From the NCBI GenBank assembly GCA_004369045.1, contig ML213505.1:1423849-1487848 (forward strand): a stretch of 64,000 bases of DNA. Direction: 5' to 3'. Positions 35,000 to 44,886 of the stretch are shown in pieces. A model generated the notes under the pieces. The model was not told the DNA's origin. It made no database searches and saw only the letters and a program-made list of their open reading frames with translations. A program made the translations under genes and the position numbers. The first letter of the stretch is position 1. Every line of letters begins with the position of its first letter. The DNA is from Heliocybe sulcata. Its lineage: Eukaryota > Basidiomycota > Agaricomycetes > Gloeophyllales > Gloeophyllaceae.

Positions 35000-36007
35000 A
35001 TGTCTCGAGCGCTGTATCCTTTGGCCTCCCTTGAACAAGTCGAAAAGTCTCCTTCCCGTGAAGATGGCATACCTGCAGACCTCGAAGAGGATTTGCGCGC
35101 GTACGGCTGCAAACTGATCCACCAAGCAGGCATCCTCCTCAAGCAGTATGTCCTCTAGCTTCCTAGTCTGTGAAGTGCAACTGAGGCTGCGAACAACCGA
35201 GAACAGGAAACAGGTCGCCGTCGCTACCGCCCAAATTCTCTTCCAGCGCTTCTGGTTCGTCACATCCATGAAACAATTCGGCATAGGCGTACGTTCTCTC
35301 TCCCCGTTCCGCCTCCCTCGCATCCCCAAACCTCCCCCAGGACGTCGGCATGGGCGCGCTCTACCTCGCCTCCAAGCTCGAAGAGTGCCCCCTGCGCATG
35401 CGCGACCTGATCAACGTCTACGATCTTCTCCTCCAGCGCGCCGCGCACGCCCCGCCCAGCGGCGACTTCCGATACGCGCCTATGTCGTACTTCGGCAACG
35501 CGTTCTACGACCTGAAGGACGCGCTGGTGGTGGCGGAGATGCAGGTGCTGAAGCGGCTGGGGTTTGACGTGCACGTGGTGCTGCCGTACGGGACGTTGGT
35601 GAATTATATGCGGTTGTTGGATTTGACGGGGAGGGAGGACGCGGTGTCGCGGGCGTGGGGGTACTTGAACGATGCGTAAGCTCCATCCTCTCTCTCTCTC
35701 TCTCCCCTCTCCAATCCAAGCAAATTCCCCTAGCTTGCAAACCCCCGTCTACGCCCTCTACCCCGTCCCCACCATCGTCAGCGCTGCCATCCTCCTCGCC
35801 ACGCGTCACCTGCACATCGCCCTCCCCTCGACCCCGCCCAATTGCTGGTGGGAGCTCTTCGACGCGGAGTGGGACGACGTCTGGTCAGTGTGCGGGTATG
35901 TCATGCGGTTGTACCGCACGCGGAGTGCGGAGGATGAGGAGAGGGTAAAGGGCATGCTGACAAAGAAGGACGTGAGGAGGTGGCTGGAGGAGCATGGGGA
36001 TAGGTAG
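35000..36007 (+). CDS. Cyclin L-like transcription/splicing cyclin, 278 aa
   Basis: Regulatory subunit for a CDK of the transcription and splicing group (cyclin L with CDK11 in animals). Exons 35000-35145, 35207-35288, 35341-35675 and 35734-36007. The cyclin box is clear: VAVATAQILFQRFWFVTSMK, then GIGDVGMGALYLASKLEECP and RMRDLINVYDLLLQRA. A second cyclin fold follows, with YPVPTIVSAAILLATRHLHI. The protein ends soon after (RRWLEEHGDR) without the RS domain found in animal cyclin L. The RS-rich protein next door is divergently transcribed, an arrangement that fits shared work in splicing but does not prove it. Intron 3 contains a CT repeat. Confidence 0.9.
35688..35704 (+). repeat. CT dinucleotide repeat
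   Basis: Eight CT units plus one base inside the third intron of the cyclin gene, close to its 3' splice site, where it may act as an extended polypyrimidine tract. Confidence 0.8.
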
Positions 36008-36631
36008 CGGGTCTTGAGGTATGTTGTGCATGGACAGGGCCCACGTTTCCATGCTGTGCGTTATTGAACGCTCCCTGCCCTAGGACCCGCCTGTAACCTT
36101 TTTTTTGGCTCACTCTGTGTGCTGTCAATGCATCTTGTATGTCCACTGATCATAATTCGTATTATGGATCGCGTACGGTTCAACCGTCCATGCCCTGCCT
36201 GTCGCCATTCAGCGACACCTTCACCTCTGTCCGCAAAGTGTCGGTGAGTGCAAATGTACCCAAAGCAATGATGGGTTCTTCATACCATCCTCAATCAACA
36301 AATAGCGATTCACCCCAGGTATACAATTCACCGCCGAGTTCCAAGATACATCATACATGCAAGCAGTAATACCACATTCTGTATGCTATCCTCACAGCAA
36401 TAAATTATCTCACACAAACGCAAAAGCAAATGGTAGAATAGTGGAACTGAGAAACGAAAAGGTTAGGGGAAGGAGAAGAAGACAGAAGAATAGTCTATCC
36501 GCCAAAAAGGTAGCCGATACGCGTATACTCGTACATTACATAGAAGGGCAAAAATGGGGCACAGAGGAGATGGAGAGGGTCATAGGGCATAGCGCATCCC
36601 AAGGGACTGGGACTACATAGCTCAACACCCC
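36008..36631. other. Gap between convergent genes, no gene seen
   Basis: 620 bases, AT-richer than the flanking exons, between the stop codons of the cyclin gene and the first H1 gene. Short frames only. Confidence 0.5.
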
Positions 36632-37973
36632 TCATGCCTTCTTAGCGCGCGCGGACTATGAGGCCTCCACGTCAGATGTCAGAACGGACGTCCGGTGAAG
36701 AAGCCTTACCTTCTGGCGCGCAGTACCCCCCGTGGAGTTCCCAGTGGTCCTCTTAGCGGGGGCCTTCTTGGTAGTAGCAGTGGAAGTAGTGGCACCCGTA
36801 ACAGCCTGCCACGAAAACACCAATCAGCACTTGGAAACAGCTCAACTTTCTCGTGACAGCTCGCCTTCTTAGCAGTCCCTCGCCTCGAGGACGTCGCAGC
36901 CTTCTTCTCCACAGGCGCCTTCTTACCAGCGAGCTTCTTCTTTGGCTCTGCCTTCTTCGCGGGGGCAGGCTTCGGAGCGGGCTTCTTGGCGACGGCAGTC
37001 TTGGACGCAACAGACTTCGCAGTGGGTTTCTTGGCAGTGGCAGACCTCGCGGTGCTGGACTTGGCCGTGCTGGCAGCAGCACCTTTCGCGGCGGCGGGCT
37101 TCTTCGCAGTCGCCGCTGGCTTTTTGGCGGTGGCAGCCTTGGCAGCGGGCTTCCTAGTGGTGGTAGTCTTCGGAGCAGGCTTAGCGGCGGGCTTCGCGGC
37201 GGGCTTGGTGGCAGGCTTGTTCTACAAGCAATGAAGTATGTGTATAGCTCATGACGTCACGCGCAACAGCGGGGACTGACCTCCTTGGTGTCAGAGGTGT
37301 CCGGCTTAGTCTTCGGAGCGAGCTTAACCCTCCCAGAGGGACCTAAAAGCAGAGGAGGTCGGTCACGAGGCATGGAAATGCAGTGAGATAAATATAGACC
37401 TTTGGGCAGGACGAAGTCGCCCTTCTCGACCCCGCTGGCGATGGCCTTGCTGAGCTGGGTGTTCTGGGCGTTGCCAATCTCGAGCTTCCACTTCTCCTCG
37501 ACGTAGCTGCAGAGCGTTATCAGCTTAGACGATGTGCCTGATCGCGAATCCTAGCTTACGTCTTGATCTGAGGGCGCGAGACGCCTTGCCGGGCATCCGC
37601 CGGATTTTCGACGATGCAGAGCTAAAGACAAAGTGGCACAGTGAGCAAACGTCACGTCAAACGAAAGCAGCATGCTCTTCAGAGTGTAGGCTACGGCGAG
37701 GAAGCAACGGGGCGGCAGGCGTCGATGAACCCCGCCGCGCGGCGTCCCCGTGCCCTGGACCCTACCCCTTTTGGATACCGCTCGTTATCGCCGTCGACAA
37801 TGGCAGAAGCAGCTTGAGGGGGGTCCAAGCAGGCTAGAAGCACATAGATCGAGTCGACAGGGACTTACTTTGATCATTTCGATCCATGTCGGGTGCCCCG
37901 GAGTGGGCTTGGGGACCTTCTTCGCAGCAGCGGGCTTCTTGGCGGTCGTGCTCCTCTTGGACGTCGCAGCCAT
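36632..37973 (-). CDS. Linker histone H1, copy A, 270 aa
   Basis: Chromatin linker histone. Seven exons: 37973-37869, 37621-37560, 37506-37400, 37342-37281, 37221-36865, 36805-36710 and 36655-36632. The globular winged-helix domain starts at GHPTWIEMIK and runs through ENPADARQGVSRPQIKT and AIASGVEKGDFVLPKGPSGR. Then comes a long Lys/Ala/Pro tail with KKPAA-type repeats. The fifth intron (36864-36806) starts with GC: AAG before GCGAGC is the only donor that keeps frame, and the H1 copies B and C have GT at this same place. The first intron is 247 nt. It differs from the other copies by Leu for Glu in LCIVENP. CACGTG lies 153 bases before the ATG. Confidence 0.95.
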
Positions 37974-38125
37974 CTTATATATGCTTTAGAGGAACCTGTC
38001 GGGTGTTTGAGATGAGCTAGAGGCAGGGGAGGGCAGTCGGATGCTGCGCGGACGAGGGTAGATGGGGGTTGGGAAGAGAGATGAGTTTGAAACTCCGAGG
38101 CGCGTTCGGTCAACCAACGCGTGGT

Positions 38126-38131
38126 CACGTG
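38126..38131. promoter_or_regulatory. CACGTG box upstream of H1 copy A
   Basis: CACGTG inside GGTCACGTGAG, 153 bases before the H1-A start codon. A CCAATC element lies about 30 bases further upstream. The same hexamer stands at a similar distance before the other two H1 genes. Confidence 0.5.
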
Positions 38132-38569
38132 AGTTAAATTGAGGGTAACGGCGTCTCCAGCCAATCGCAGCCTCTGGAAAGCACTGTGTATCGAGAACAT
38201 GGAGGGAATCTAACAATGAGGGTGCTGGGAGGCCAGGGTGATGCACAGATAGATAAACTAGGCAGTACTTCTCGATTGCTGAGCGATCCGAAAATCGCTG
38301 ATTTTTGGGTCTTGCAATGCATTTTAACGAAGCATACAATAAGCCAAAGACGTGCACAGCAGAGCCCTCTGATATAGTAAAGTAATCCATTTTATCTGGA
38401 TGCCCTGTGTGTCCCATTGCGCTCGCAAAGTCATGGTCAAGAGCAGAGTTCAGCGCCACCGACGCGTTTCGACGATCGGACAGAACGCGTCTCGAGCACG
38501 TGTTGACTTACGTCAGCGATCGGTTATGATTTCCTTTGGGCAGCGTCCAGCGCTCTTCCCGAGTCCGGC

Positions 38570-39743
38570 ATGTCTGTTCCACCCCCTCTCCAGGCAGCTG
38601 CGCGTTCGGCGTACAGGTCCCTATGGAGGGCGTCTGCAGTTACATTTTCAGGTGAAGTGTACCCACAGCCTCCTGGACATCGCGACTGACTTTGCCATTC
38701 GAAGGTGATGCGCCTGTGTTGCAGGGTACTACAGTCTCTAGGCGTCCTTGCCGTCGTCGACATTGACTTCTGCTTTTGAAGCTTTCAGGGTGAAGATGAA
38801 GACAGAGTACGTTCAAGGCCGCTCGCAGACGGACTCGAAGCTTTACGAGGAGAAGGTCCAGCTGGCCAAGGAAGTCGCCGACATGCTACGACGCAACCTC
38901 GTGCAGGCTCGGAAAGTTGGTCATACCGAGGAGAGTGACAAGGAAGTGTGGCGTAAGTAAACCCGTATTGCTGTCCCTAACCTGAAATGACCTTCGGCTC
39001 TAGGTGTACGGCTGACAGAGCACTCCGAGCTCGGAGACAACGAGACCATGCTCGGCAAACCCGAGCCGCCAGACCACGTCCCCTCAGACCGGCCATCTAG
39101 GAAGTGCTGCAGCGAAACCCCGTGAGCGCGTCTCCTTACTTCACCCGCCCTGCATTAATCCCGCTCCGAACTAGGAACTGACATCTTCCCAGTTCCTCTC
39201 CACCGCCTCCCCCACTTTCCCCCTCTTCCTCAAACGGATCTATCCCTCCACGCTTAAATTACTCCCAACTTAAAAAGGCCTACAAAGACCGCATCATCCC
39301 CGAGCTGAAGGAAAGCGACCTCGAAGAATCCTTTGTGAAGGGTGAGCACTCGCCTCCATTCTGTCAGCCCCATTCCGCTCAACTTGTGGTCCCAGGTAGC
39401 GGCCCCGGCGGGCAATCTATCAATAAGACCAATAATAACGTCCAGCTCCTCCATAAACCGACTGGTTTCCGTATATCGTGCCAGGAAACGCGCTCTTTAG
39501 AACAGAATCGCAAAATCGCCCGGAAAAGACTATTGAACAAGGTGTGTACCTGCAGTTGTTCAAGGCTTGCAGTCGTTCGCTGATGATGTTGCCGTGAAGT
39601 TGGACGAACTCTATAACCCTGGACTGGCGAGGATCGACTTGGGCAAGGCAAAACAAAACGAGCGTGATCGTAGACGGCGGAAGAAGGCGAAGAAGAAGGC
39701 GGGGAAGCATGCTGCTGAGCACGAAGAGGACGACCAGACATGA
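38570..39743 (+). CDS. Predicted fusion: Mzm1-like LYR protein with mitochondrial GGQ release factor, 276 aa
   Basis: Exons 38570-38651, 38705-38725, 38782-38952, 39004-39121, 39193-39341, 39396-39541 and 39600-39743 sum to 831 nt in frame. Residues 1-115 match Mzm1/LYRM7, the matrix chaperone of the Rieske protein in complex III assembly (SAYRSLWRASAVTFSG, RRNLVQARKVGHTE, RLTEHSELGDNE). Residues 150-276 match the short release-factor family of MTRFR/C12orf65, which rescues stalled mitochondrial ribosomes (GSGPGGQSINKTNNNVQLLH and a Lys/Arg-rich tail). Reading past the donor at 39122 gives a stop at 39123, ending a free 131-aa Mzm1. No ATG exists between 39126 and 39341, so the release-factor exons must splice from upstream; the donor GTGAGC does this in phase. 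Both products through alternative splicing are possible. Confidence 0.75.
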
Positions 39744-39991
39744 TTGTCTTTCGCTGTTGTTTGTATTCACTCTACTGTGATCACACCACGCCCACATTGC
39801 TCTTCTTTGTCTCGTACTGCCGTGGCTGACGTTCGCGCCATGAGGTTGTCCGAGATGAAGCGCTGATTGAAGCTAATAATACAACAGCAACGCGAAGGAA
39901 CATTACAAGCAATAAAGATACTACCACGGAAACCAATGTATAAGGAGGAAAGAAACAGAACGCAGAATGGGAAGAGGTCTAGAGATGTCGA

Positions 39992-41138
39992 TCAAGCAGC
40001 AGCCACCTAAAGAGCATAGTCAGTGACTGGACAACATTCGACAGGCATGACACCTGCCTTCTTCGAAGCTGGCTTCGTCGATGCCTTTGAAGTTGGCTTG
40101 GCACCAGCCTTCTTGGACGTAGGCTTTGTCGCCGCCTTCTTCGCTGCAACCTGAATAGCAATACGTCAGTCCGTGACCAAAAGAATACAAGTCGGAGCAG
40201 GCGTACCTTCTTAACCTCAGTCTTCTTGCTCGACGTCTTCTTAGCAGGGGCAGGCTTGGAGACGGCGGTCTTCTTGCCAGCAGCGGCAGGCTTCTTAACG
40301 GTTGTGGCCTTCTTCGCAGGCGCCGCCTTCTTGGGAGCAGCAGCCTTGGCCGTCGTAGCCTTCTTCTCGACGATAACGGGCTTCCTGGCGGTTTTCGGGG
40401 CAGCGGCCTTCTTCTCGGTGGTAGCAGGCTTCTTCTTAAGTGCCTCGCTCGACGCCTTTTTCTTCAGGGACTGTGAGGATGCCTTCTTCTTCGGGCCCTC
40501 CGTGGTAGCCTTCTTGGTAGGAGCAGGCTTAGCGTTCTGCATGGTCATCATCAGGTTAGACTTCATATCGCATGAGGCCGAAGACGACGAACCTCCTTTG
40601 CCTCGACAGGCTTGTTCTTGGGCGCGAGCTTGACCTTGCCCGAGGGACCTTTGGGCAAGACAAACTCATTCTTCTCCGCGCCCGAGGCGATGGCGCGGTT
40701 GAGCTGATACACGTTGTTGCCGACGTTCATGTCGAGACTGTACTTCTCCTCGGCAAACTATGAAGAGTGCGTCAGACCGAGTCAGATGGATGTAACAGAT
40801 CTCCTACCTTCTTAATAGTCGCGCGAGACACACCAGTGCGGGCATCCTCGCGATTCTCAGCGATACATTCCTATGATGGGATACGTGAGTGCAGGCCACA
40901 GCATGAATCCGACACAAACACATACCTTGATGATCTCCTTCCACGAGGGGCGACCCGCGTCAGACTGGGCATCACCCTTGGTTGACGCCTTCTTAATAGT
41001 AGCCTTGGGCGCAGCTTTCTTAGCGGCAGGCTTCGTCGCCTTCTTAGCAGCCCTAGTGGGCTTGGTCTCCTCAACGGGGACTTCAGCAGGAGAGATGACC
41101 TCGCGTTCGACGGAAGCAGAGCTAGCAGCGTCAGACAT
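39992..41138 (-). CDS. Linker histone H1, copy B, 292 aa
   Basis: Second H1 gene. Six exons: 41138-40926, 40870-40808, 40757-40593, 40536-40207, 40150-40058 and 40006-39992. The globular domain runs from GRPSWKEIIKECIAENREDA through ARTGVSRATIKKFAEEKY to VLPKGPSGKVKLAPK. The N-terminal arm is longer and more acidic than in A and C (EREVISPAEVPVEETK). Intron positions match A and C, except that the intron after LPKG is absent here. The last intron (40057-40007) starts AAG before GCAGGT, a GC donor. A GT three codons later would shift the frame. The final exon encodes only VAAA and the stop. CACGTG lies 132 bases before the ATG. Confidence 0.95.
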
Positions 41139-41839
41139 ATCGACAGAGGACAGTGGAGTAAGGGCTAGGGTTAGAGGTGGGAGGGGATAGAAGCTGAAGG
41201 TGGTCGGGGCAAAGGTTAGAACCTCAACAAAGGCAAGGCAGGCCGTATTTATTTCGGGACGCAATGCGTCACGTGCATAAACCTTGTTGATCGACAAACC
41301 TTATTTCGCGATAATTCAGCACAGCCACCATCACCGTAGGGATCGCGCGTCGCGTCGACGCGTCGTGACAGACGCGTCATTGATGTCACGAGATCGTTTG
41401 CGTTCACTGGTCCACCTGCACGTACATAGTATCGCAGCTGAACTGTGTGCTACGAGCCAAAGACATTAATATTAATGTAACTAGACAGGTATATGCCGGT
41501 CATCATCATGTCTACTCCTCAGATGAGATCTTTTATCCTCCTTCAACCCCTTCTGTGACAGCGAATATATATTGCGTTCGCTGTAGGTCAAAGTGTAAGG
41601 CTTATCAAGACTGACTTTCTGGCAATGAAAGAAGTACAACGGCAGCGTAAACCAAACAGGAACTCTGGCTTGAATTCGTCCAATAAACGCGTGAGCCAGG
41701 GCATGCAATCGAACAACCGAGCATAGATATCAAGTACTTATTCCGCATAGCAGCAAATGTAGAGTCCACTTTTCAGCAAGACGTACGCAAGGCAATAATA
41801 CACATTTTCCTCTATATCGCAGCACCAACCCAACCCTGT
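41139..41839. promoter_or_regulatory. H1-B upstream region with CACGTG at 41270-41275
   Basis: 700 bases between the H1-B start codon and the stop codon of the next minus-strand gene. CACGTG inside GCGTCACGTGCAT is at 132 bases from the ATG. No gene seen in the remainder. Confidence 0.5.
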
Positions 41840-44057
41840 TCAAGCAACAACGACTTTGAACGTGCCATTGCTCACCACCTTCCCTCTCACGCCAGTCGCC
41901 ACCCACCCCTCTTCGTCTCCATTCACCTGCTCCCACGAGTCCTCGCCAAACACAAGCTCCTTGCCCACACTTGGGCCGCGCACGAACAGCGCGCCTTCCG
42001 GGTCCCCGCCCGCCTCAACAACATCATCCTTCACGCCCAGCAGCTTCGCCTCGACGTTGATGCTGGGCGGGCCGCAGTGGTAGTGCTGTGCGAAGGGGTC
42101 GGAGGAAGCCTCTCCTGGAACCGGGAAGGATTGCAGGTCGAGCGGATGCGATGCGAGAACGGGACCGGGAACCAAGGGGTTGGTAAAGGCATTTACGATC
42201 GGGACGGAGAGGGCGACTCTGGCAGCAGGAAGAGCAGCGGCCTCCAGAGGGCCTAAGTCAATCCACTATGAGTCAGAAGGAACGCGACGCAACAAATTAG
42301 AGATACACTAACCGCCGCTAACAACAACACCCCTGACCGTCCCAGCGCCAACACCAACGACGGTCTGTCTCGCCCCTTCAAACACAATCCTATCCCACAA
42401 GCTATCCTTGGTCAGGAATCCTTCAGCCAGACCAGACAGCTTATGTCTCCAAGCAGTCTGGAACAAAAGCCTGGAAGACTGCTTCGCGCGCTCCAGTATG
42501 CTCGTTGTCAGCGAGTGCACGTGCCCTGGCTTCAAGAAAGCAATAGTAGGGAACGGAATCGGCAAATTCGAGACGTTCGTCAAGTCCGAGGTGTCCTCCG
42601 CCGTTGCTGAGAGTCGAGTATTAGTTGCATGTACACACAGATCCAAACTTAATACGCACCTTCTGCTCCGGCGAATATCTTCGTGCTGTCCAGCGTAGCG
42701 AAACTGGTCCCTTCATACACCGCCATGTACGCGATAGACCGACCATAGGCAGTGTTCATAGAATGCGCAGAAACAATCGTGTCCAATGGAGAAATGGCCG
42801 AGGAAAGCGGGAGCAGGACACGCGCGGCAGCCACGCCCGCCGTCAGATTTTGGTGGGTGAGCTGGGCACCCCGGAGTTCGCCAGGCCGCGACGAGAAGAA
42901 AGAGACAGTGAAGATGTCGTTGGGGTCTACAACCTGTCAGGAACCTCCAACCCACTGCAAAGGGCTCGTGCAACTCACCTGGAGCAGGGCTGATAATCTT
43001 CTCGGTCTGCTTTCCATTCTTCTCGACGTCGTCCCACTTCAGCACCCGCACACCAGCAAGCGTCAATGGTCCATCCGGTGACTCGCCGACGACGATAATG
43101 GTGTGATGGCCAGTCTCGGCTGAGTCGTATATAAGCTCCATTAATTGGGGGAGGAAGGACGCGTGGCAGATGATTGCATCAGGCGGGTGTCTTTCGAGGA
43201 CAGGGGAGAGGAGGTCGAGGGAGGTCAGCGTGAAGGATGCGATGGAGTGTGAGGCCAGGGCGAGGTCCGCGAGCAGGAACTCTGAGTAACGAAGGCTTTA
43301 GCGCTAATGGTCGGATGGCATGTGTACAGAACCTACCAATAGAGTCGTCCAGAAGGACGAGGACGTTGGATTCCTTTGCAGTGAGGTTGGTGAGACGGAT
43401 GAGCCCGGTGCCGAAGTTCATGAAGCGCTCCCTAAGCTCCGGGTTGGTGATCTGTGCGTAGATGAAAGACCGAGGTCAGCATATTGAATGAGAGATTCGA
43501 CGGAGGATTAGCAGGTCATGGGTGAACAGGAGGCAGAGGCATCACCCTGTCTACCTCAGAGAGACGATCATACTGCGGCGCTCAAACGGCGTTTGGGCTG
43601 CTCTCTCGGGCGTGTCCACGTCGATCACCTGCAGTGTAGCCTCGTATGCCTCGGAGGCAACCCTATATACATTTCGCTCACTGTAAAACTGGGGACATAC
43701 CTTCGTAGACCATAGTGTCCGTGGGGCGTCAAAGTCCACCTTAACCAAGTCCGTGAGGAGATTGATGTCTTTCGCCGGCCTCACCGGTAGCTACAACAAG
43801 ACGATCAGCATCTCACCGCACCACGCATACACTATCGCACTCACCCTTCCCATCATTCCCGTACCATAGTTCCTGTAGACGGCGCTTTGCCCAGGGTTTC
43901 TAACTCTCGCTACATCACTCTGTCTGCCGAGTAGTATGGGGTGCACGAGCGGTTGCGGCTTGTAGAGGTTCGAGAGTAGGAAAAGCGACGCTGCGATCAA
44001 GCAGAGGAGGATGGTGAGGTCGTCCGTGACCAGGTAGTCCGAGAGTTGGAAGGCCAT
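41840..44057 (-). CDS. Acyl-CoA-synthetase-like protein with degenerate catalytic motifs, 564 aa
   Basis: Member of the adenylate-forming (ANL) fold, anchored by an N-terminal hydrophobic segment (LTILLCLIAASLFLLSNLYK), so probably on ER or lipid droplets. Seven exons: 44057-43845, 43790-43701, 43451-43337, 43281-42979, 42926-42660, 42606-42313 and 42252-41840. The N-terminal text NPGQSAVYRNYGTG and TDLVKVDFDAPRTLW resembles long-chain acyl-CoA synthetases. The ATP loop, normally YTSGTTGxPKG, reads FFSSRPGELRGAQLTH. No YGMTE-like motif is present, and the TGD motif reads WVATGVRGK. These residues bind ATP, so the protein is probably inactive as a ligase and may act as a scaffold or regulator. 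The gene is otherwise intact with perfect phase, so it is not a pseudogene. Confidence 0.82.
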
Positions 44058-44886
44058 GATGGTAATGCGCGTCAGGCTGCTGCGGGCGCCTGAACTGCAA
44101 GTTCAAGGGACACGAGAGCAGGTCTCCCAAGGAGACTCAGAGAACCGGTATCGATACTCGACTTGGAGTATTACTGAACAGTCGAAGAGAAGAAAAACGA
44201 AACAACTTGGCCACTGTGCAGAGCTGAACGTCGCTGGCGCTGTAGTGCGACCGCTCTCAACGCATTTCGCTTCGGGGATCGTTGCCGCTTCGGCTCCGTC
44301 GAAAGTCCGGCAACTTGGCTTGGCGCCGCCGGCGTCTATCCTCTTTGTCACTTCACGGTCTACGACTGCGGTCCTGCTCGCTGTGTACTCCGCACTATTG
44401 CAGCCTTCACTTTTGCAATGACTTGCAATGACTCTCAACTGGACATCTCTGCATATGGTCTGTGCCTGAGTCTCCCGGCCTCTCTACCGCCATTTAAATT
44501 ACTCCCGCCTTTTCTGGGTACCTGCGACCCGTGCGCAACGTCCTCGAGGGAACGAAACTCGCTGTGTGGATTCGCACCTTCAATTCACTCGACGTGGGCG
44601 CAGAGCCTGCGAGCCTCGTCCAGGCCTCCCCTCCGCCATCTTTTATCAGCGTGCCCAGCCTTATCTTCCCCGCGTTGTCTTTCGCGAGCCAATCAGCGAT
44701 GGCGTTGAACGGTTAACCGTGGGATTAGTCACGTGACTAATATGCGTATAGAGGGTGTCTCGGAACTCCAACCCAGCCTTTCAACCCAACTTGCCCCGCA
44801 CCCTCATCTGCCCCCGCGTCCCCCTCCCGTCGAACTTGTGCCCCTCGCCTCTGTCATATCTCAGCTTCCTGTAACCGTGAGATACG
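44058..44886. other. Divergent region upstream of H1 copy C
   Basis: 830 bases between the start codons of the ACSL-like gene and H1-C. It contains a CCAAT element at about 44689 and two perfect palindromes further on. Short open frames have no family support. Confidence 0.45.
44709..44741. promoter_or_regulatory. Paired perfect palindromes with CACGTG, upstream of H1 copy C
   Basis: ACGGTTAACCGT at 44709-44720 is a perfect 12-bp palindrome. Three bases later ATTAGTCACGTGACTAAT at 44724-44741 is a perfect 18-bp palindrome centred on CACGTG. They lie about 150-180 bases before the H1-C start codon. Symmetric sites of this length suggest bHLH and Myb- or GATC-type dimer binding. The factors are not known. 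Confidence 0.6.

Noticed and set aside
40226-40633. Hydrophobic Ala/Val/Phe-rich plus-strand frame resembling a membrane protein
   Set aside because: It is the antisense of the Lys/Ala tail of H1-B. Lys and Ala codons read backwards as Phe/Leu and Gly/Ala. The same illusion occurs over H1-A and H1-C.
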